From IMG/VR virus record IMGVR_UViG_3300047548_000541, positions 1 to 33,106 of that record: a DNA stretch of 33,106 bases, one strand, 5' to 3'. The position numbers were made by a program, and so were the translations under genes. Positions 30,378 through 33,106 of the stretch are shown here, piece by piece. Source of the stretch: a virus. How positions within the stretch are numbered: position 1 is the stretch's first letter; each line of letters opens with the position of its first letter. The notes under the pieces are model-generated. The model did no database searches, had not been told where the DNA came from, and saw only the letters and a program-made list of their open reading frames with translations.

Positions 30378-30869
30378 ATGTCATTATGGAAAAAGATAGT
30401 CGATAACTTTAAACTTGGCGATACACTTGCCGAGGAAGAAAAGCGCCGTCAATATCAACTTGAAATGGACGAAGCAGTAAAGCGTAATGAGCGAGTGGTA
30501 AAGGAAATGCGTGAAAAGAACGCAAAGCCTAAAAAACCACGTAAGCCTAAAGCAACAAAGACACCTAAGGAAATCGCAACTGAAAAGGGCGAACCATATA
30601 TTAATGTTTTATCTGTTGACGTAGATAAGAAAAATCTAGGCAACGGTAGTTTTGAACTTGATTGGAACGATGCTTTCATTAAGGAACTACGTGCTTCTGG
30701 TTATCCAGGTAAAACAGATGAAGATGTAGTTGATATGTGGTTTAGAAGCATTTGCCGCAATGTGTTAGCAGAAGCTTATGAACAGGAAGTTGCTCAAAAG
30801 TCTCCACCAGACAATGTAAGGTATATCAATCGCAAAGTAGGCGATGATGGTAAAACAGAAGTTTCATGA
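30378..30869 (+). CDS. Conserved hypothetical protein with charged helical N-terminus
   Basis: A 163-aa protein. An amphipathic, highly charged helix (EEEKRRQYQLEMDEAVKRNE) and a Lys/Pro linker (KPKKPRKPKATKTPKEIATE) lead into a conserved C-terminal domain: GEPYINVLSVDVDKKNLGNG, SFELDWNDAFIKELRASGYP, EDVVDMWFRSICRNVLAEAY. I recall this domain from marine T4-like phages but not its function. AAAGGA precedes the ATG by 7 nt. The linker suggests nucleic-acid or protein binding. Confidence 0.78.
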   Translation: MSLWKKIVDNFKLGDTLAEEEKRRQYQLEMDEAVKRNERVVKEMREKNAKPKKPRKPKATKTPKEIATEKGEPYINVLSVDVDKKNLGNGSFELDWNDAFIKELRASGYPGKTDEDVVDMWFRSICRNVLAEAYEQEVAQKSPPDNVRYINRKVGDDGKTEVS

Positions 30870-31396
30870 TACTTTATGTAAATGGTGAAGATTATAGTGC
30901 TGGTGCAAAAACTGCAACCAATTTTTCATTTGCAAATGATGATTTTAGATTCGTAGCACTAGGATCAAAACCACACCCAGATAATCTTGCTGTTTGTTAT
31001 GGTATGCATCTTTCTAAGCTTCTTAAGCTTGCACTAATATGCGGAGCAGAAGCGAGTTCAACCAATAGGCGCATTTTAGATACTACGTATGAGTATATCA
31101 ATAACATTGATCCCAAACAACATACTGTAGTAATTATTGGTTGGGCTAAAGTTGAAAAGAAAACTGTTCAAGAGCACGAAGAAATTTATGAGTTACACCA
31201 ATACTTGGATAACAAAAAGGTAACTCATTTATTCTTTAATGCAGTTGATCCATTTACTAACGTGCCAGAAAATTTACATAAGGATTGGGGAAATAACTTT
31301 ATTGATCCTTATGCCAAAATTGCAAATGAATACGATCATTTATTTTGGGCACAGTACCTTTTTAAACACTTGACTACTCACAAATTTAATGTATAG
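30866..31396 (+). CDS. Conserved phage protein, possibly a diverged SGNH-type fold
   Basis: A 176-aa protein of a type seen repeatedly in T4-like phages (MILYVNGEDYSAGAKTA; SKPHPDNLAVCYGMHLSKLL; SSTNRRILDTTYEYI; HTVVIIGWAKVEKKTV; a final EYDHLFWAQYLFKHL). The strand-turn at the start and the D-x-x-H-like end resemble SGNH/GDSL hydrolases, but the expected GDS is GED here, so the nucleophile Ser is missing and hydrolase activity is doubtful. It overlaps the previous gene by 4 nt (ATGA). Confidence 0.65.
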   Translation: MILYVNGEDYSAGAKTATNFSFANDDFRFVALGSKPHPDNLAVCYGMHLSKLLKLALICGAEASSTNRRILDTTYEYINNIDPKQHTVVIIGWAKVEKKTVQEHEEIYELHQYLDNKKVTHLFFNAVDPFTNVPENLHKDWGNNFIDPYAKIANEYDHLFWAQYLFKHLTTHKFNV

Positions 31397-31403
31397 TGAA
31401 AGT

Positions 31404-32414
31404 ATGAAATACTTACTCGTCGATTCGTCAAACACATTTTTCCGTGCTAGGCATGTTGCGGCACGTGGAACAGATCAATGGACCAAACTTGGTTATGCCA
31501 TTCATATCACGTTAAGCAGCATTCATAAGGCTGTGCGTGATCTTGGTGGTGACCATGTTGTTATTTGCCTAGAAGGGCGTAGCTGGCGTAAGGACTTTTA
31601 TCCTCCTTATAAGCGCAATCGCAGTGCTGCTCGTGAGGCAATGACTGCGGAGGAGAGCGAAGAAGATAAGCTCTTCTACGAAGCATACGATGACATGAAC
31701 AAGTTCTTTAAGGAAAAGACTGCTTGCACTGTATTACGTCATCCGCAAGGTGAAGCAGATGATATGATTGCACGTTGGATTGCATTGCATCCAAACGATG
31801 AACACATTATTATCTCAAGCGACTCAGACTTCCATCAGCTTATTAGCGAACGTGTTACACAGTTTAATGGTGTAACTGGTGAATGGACTAACCTTCATGG
31901 CGTGTTTAACGATAAGATGAAGCCAGTTAAGGATAAGAAGACTGGCGAACAAAAGTCTATTGGCGATCCCAAGTATGTACTATTTGAAAAGTGTATGCGT
32001 GGTGATCCAACTGATAACGTGTTTAGTGCTTACCCTGGTGTACGTACTAAAGGCAGCAAGAATAAGGTTGGTCTCACTGAGGCGTTTGCTGATATGGGTA
32101 AGAAGGGTTATGCTTGGAACAATATGATGTTGCAGCGTTGGACTGACCATGATAATGTTGAGCATCGTGTACTTGATGATTACGAACGTAATGTTAAACT
32201 AATTGACCTTACTGCACAGCCAGATGATGTTAAGACACTATTTGATAGTGAGATTAAAGCTCTTGTCAACGTAGATGTTCCTAGCCAAATTGGCACACAC
32301 TTCCTTAAGTTCTGTGGTAAGTATGATCTTGCTAAGCTAAGTGAACAAGCTACACAGTATAGCGAATGGCTTAAGAAGGAATATCAAGGGGAACTACTAA
32401 ATGCTAAGGGCTAA
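31404..32414 (+). CDS. rnh: T4-type RNase H, 5'-3' exonuclease of the FEN family
   Basis: A 336-aa protein; T4 Rnh is 305 aa. LLVDSSNTFFRARH carries the first acidic residue (Asp7); KDFYPPYKRNRS is the arch region; HPQGEADDMIARW gives Glu117, Asp119 and Asp120; SSDSDFHQLI gives Asp140 and Asp142; and GDPTDNVFSAYPGVRTKGSK matches the helix-hairpin-helix metal site. It removes RNA primers and 5' flaps during lagging-strand synthesis. ATG 31404 gives the conserved start MKYLLVDSSN; ATG 31389 is possible. No clamp-binding FNAMF-like end is present. Confidence 0.92.
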   Translation: MKYLLVDSSNTFFRARHVAARGTDQWTKLGYAIHITLSSIHKAVRDLGGDHVVICLEGRSWRKDFYPPYKRNRSAAREAMTAEESEEDKLFYEAYDDMNKFFKEKTACTVLRHPQGEADDMIARWIALHPNDEHIIISSDSDFHQLISERVTQFNGVTGEWTNLHGVFNDKMKPVKDKKTGEQKSIGDPKYVLFEKCMRGDPTDNVFSAYPGVRTKGSKNKVGLTEAFADMGKKGYAWNNMMLQRWTDHDNVEHRVLDDYERNVKLIDLTAQPDDVKTLFDSEIKALVNVDVPSQIGTHFLKFCGKYDLAKLSEQATQYSEWLKKEYQGELLNAKG

Positions 32415-32880
32415 AACAATAATGCCCAATAAATTCTGGATCCTTGAAAACGATGCAGGATTAAAGCAAGGCACTATGAGTCAAGCAGATGTTGTTAAGG
32501 TCGTAATTAACAACATTGAAACGACTTATGAAAACTTTGATAAAGCATGTTGGGATCTAGCCATTAATGTGGATACTCCTAAAGTTGAAGAACTACCTGC
32601 TGTACAGGAACAATCAATTTTAGGATATCCAGTTAAGTGCGCTGCATATAATCCAATTTGGGATTTAAAGAGAAAGATCCCTGTGTTTACTAAAACAGAA
32701 AAAAGCAGAACATTACATGCTGCTGGTTATTACATTATTCAATTTGATACTGGTTGGGTACAAAGCTTTTGTCCTAAAGTATCTACACTTGATGCAAATG
32801 AATTCAAAGGTCCTTATAAGGACAAACTTGAAATGCGTGAACAACTAAGGATTACACAAAATGCCAGTGACCTCGACTAA
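32401..32880 (+). CDS. Hypothetical protein next to RNase H
   Basis: A 159-aa protein starting at ATG 32401, with AGGGG 9 nt upstream (ATG 32422 is an alternative). The sequence mixes helices (SQADVVKVVINNIETTYENF) and strands (SRTLHAAGYYIIQFDTGWVQ), and its last part (GPYKDKLEMREQL) is charged. I do not recognise a family. It overlaps rnh by 14 nt and the following gene by 20 nt. Confidence 0.7.
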   Translation: MLRAKTIMPNKFWILENDAGLKQGTMSQADVVKVVINNIETTYENFDKACWDLAINVDTPKVEELPAVQEQSILGYPVKCAAYNPIWDLKRKIPVFTKTEKSRTLHAAGYYIIQFDTGWVQSFCPKVSTLDANEFKGPYKDKLEMREQLRITQNASDLD

Positions 32881-33067
32881 TGCTATTCGTAACTTTGCTG
32901 ATCGTATTCGTGGTCTAGCAGGTAACAATAAAGAACTAACACTTTCAGCCGCAGAAGCACGTTTGCTCAATCACGAAATACAGCAGCTAATGGCACGACT
33001 AATTGAATTACAGGATTTCGCCGAAACTGGCAAAATGCAAGTGGAAATCAACGCAAACAAGTTTTAA
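32861..33067 (+). CDS. Small coiled-coil phage protein
   Basis: A 68-aa helical protein: RNFADRIRGLAGNNKELTLS, AAEARLLNHEIQQLMARLIE. This is a common small protein in marine T4-like phages, likely a dimeric coiled coil. The start lies inside the previous gene (20-nt overlap). Function unknown. Confidence 0.75.
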   Translation: MPVTSTNAIRNFADRIRGLAGNNKELTLSAAEARLLNHEIQQLMARLIELQDFAETGKMQVEINANKF

Positions 33068-33073
33068 GTTTGG

Positions 33074-33081
33074 AATAAATA
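33074..33081 (+). promoter_or_regulatory. Candidate late promoter (AATAAATA) at the window end
   Basis: AATAAATA lies 6 nt after the last stop codon and would drive a gene beyond the window. An imperfect palindrome, TGTGTATATTATACAG (33084-33099), follows. The downstream gene is not visible, so the call rests on the octamer and its intergenic position. Confidence 0.45.
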
Positions 33082-33106
33082 ACTGTGTATATTATACAGA
33101 AAGCAC

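Noticed and set aside
1-33106. CRISPR array, insertion sequence or integrase
   Set aside because: No regularly spaced repeats, terminal inverted repeats, transposase or recombinase motifs were seen.

Overview
The window looks like part of the genome of a T4-like marine myovirus: A+T-rich, densely packed, with genes overlapping by 4-17 bases. The diagnostic genes are a full-length T4-type family B DNA polymerase (gene 43), a gp45-like sliding clamp, T4-type RNase H, a DsbA-like double-stranded DNA binding protein, very long tail fibres, NATAAATA late-promoter octamers and many of the small conserved proteins typical of marine T4-like phages. The host cannot be read from the sequence; a Gram-negative marine bacterium is likely, because the phage encodes a Sec-exported L,D-transpeptidase.

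Layout. (1) 1-3199, plus strand: a late promoter followed by four consecutive genes whose first residues end in a (L/I)xE site like the capsid-targeting leader of T4 internal proteins. One is a ParB-like/GH19 muralytic fusion, another a PGDYG protein. (2) 3200-8209, minus strand: two tail-fibre genes. (3) 8215-10962, plus strand: virion genes, another fibre, a 53-aa protein with no acidic residues, and dsbA, closed by a strong terminator at 10924-10962. Late octamers on both strands separate blocks 2 and 3, each exactly 5 nt before an ATG. (4) 10973-13906: an overlapping cassette of an unknown beta-rich protein, an aminotransferase-fold protein, an amidinotransferase-like protein and a 2OG-Fe(II) oxygenase. 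(5) 13907-18463: replication block, with gene 43 preceded by a promoter and an operator-like hairpin, a methyltransferase-like gene, and the clamp. (6) 18474-22769: dpdA (7-deazaguanine DNA transglycosylase) translationally coupled to two unknown genes and two sugar/alcohol-type dehydrogenases. (7) 22817-26051: small conserved genes, an L,D-transpeptidase, a glycosyltransferase and an epimerase. (8) 26072-30185: folE, queD and queE interleaved with small genes, with a pseudoknot resembling a preQ1-I riboswitch before queD. (9) 30182-33106: small conserved genes and RNase H, ending in another late octamer.

How it works together. FolE, QueD and QueE would convert GTP to 7-carboxy-7-deazaguanine (CDG), and DpdA would exchange a 7-deazaguanine for guanine in phage DNA. 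No QueC is seen in this window, so the base may remain CDG or be changed by another enzyme, unless QueC lies elsewhere or comes from the host. DpdA contains the same FNAMF peptide that ends the DNA polymerase, where T4-type polymerases carry their clamp-binding tail, and its gene follows the clamp gene; this suggests base modification is tethered to the replication clamp. All functional calls are from reading motifs by eye; no database search was run.
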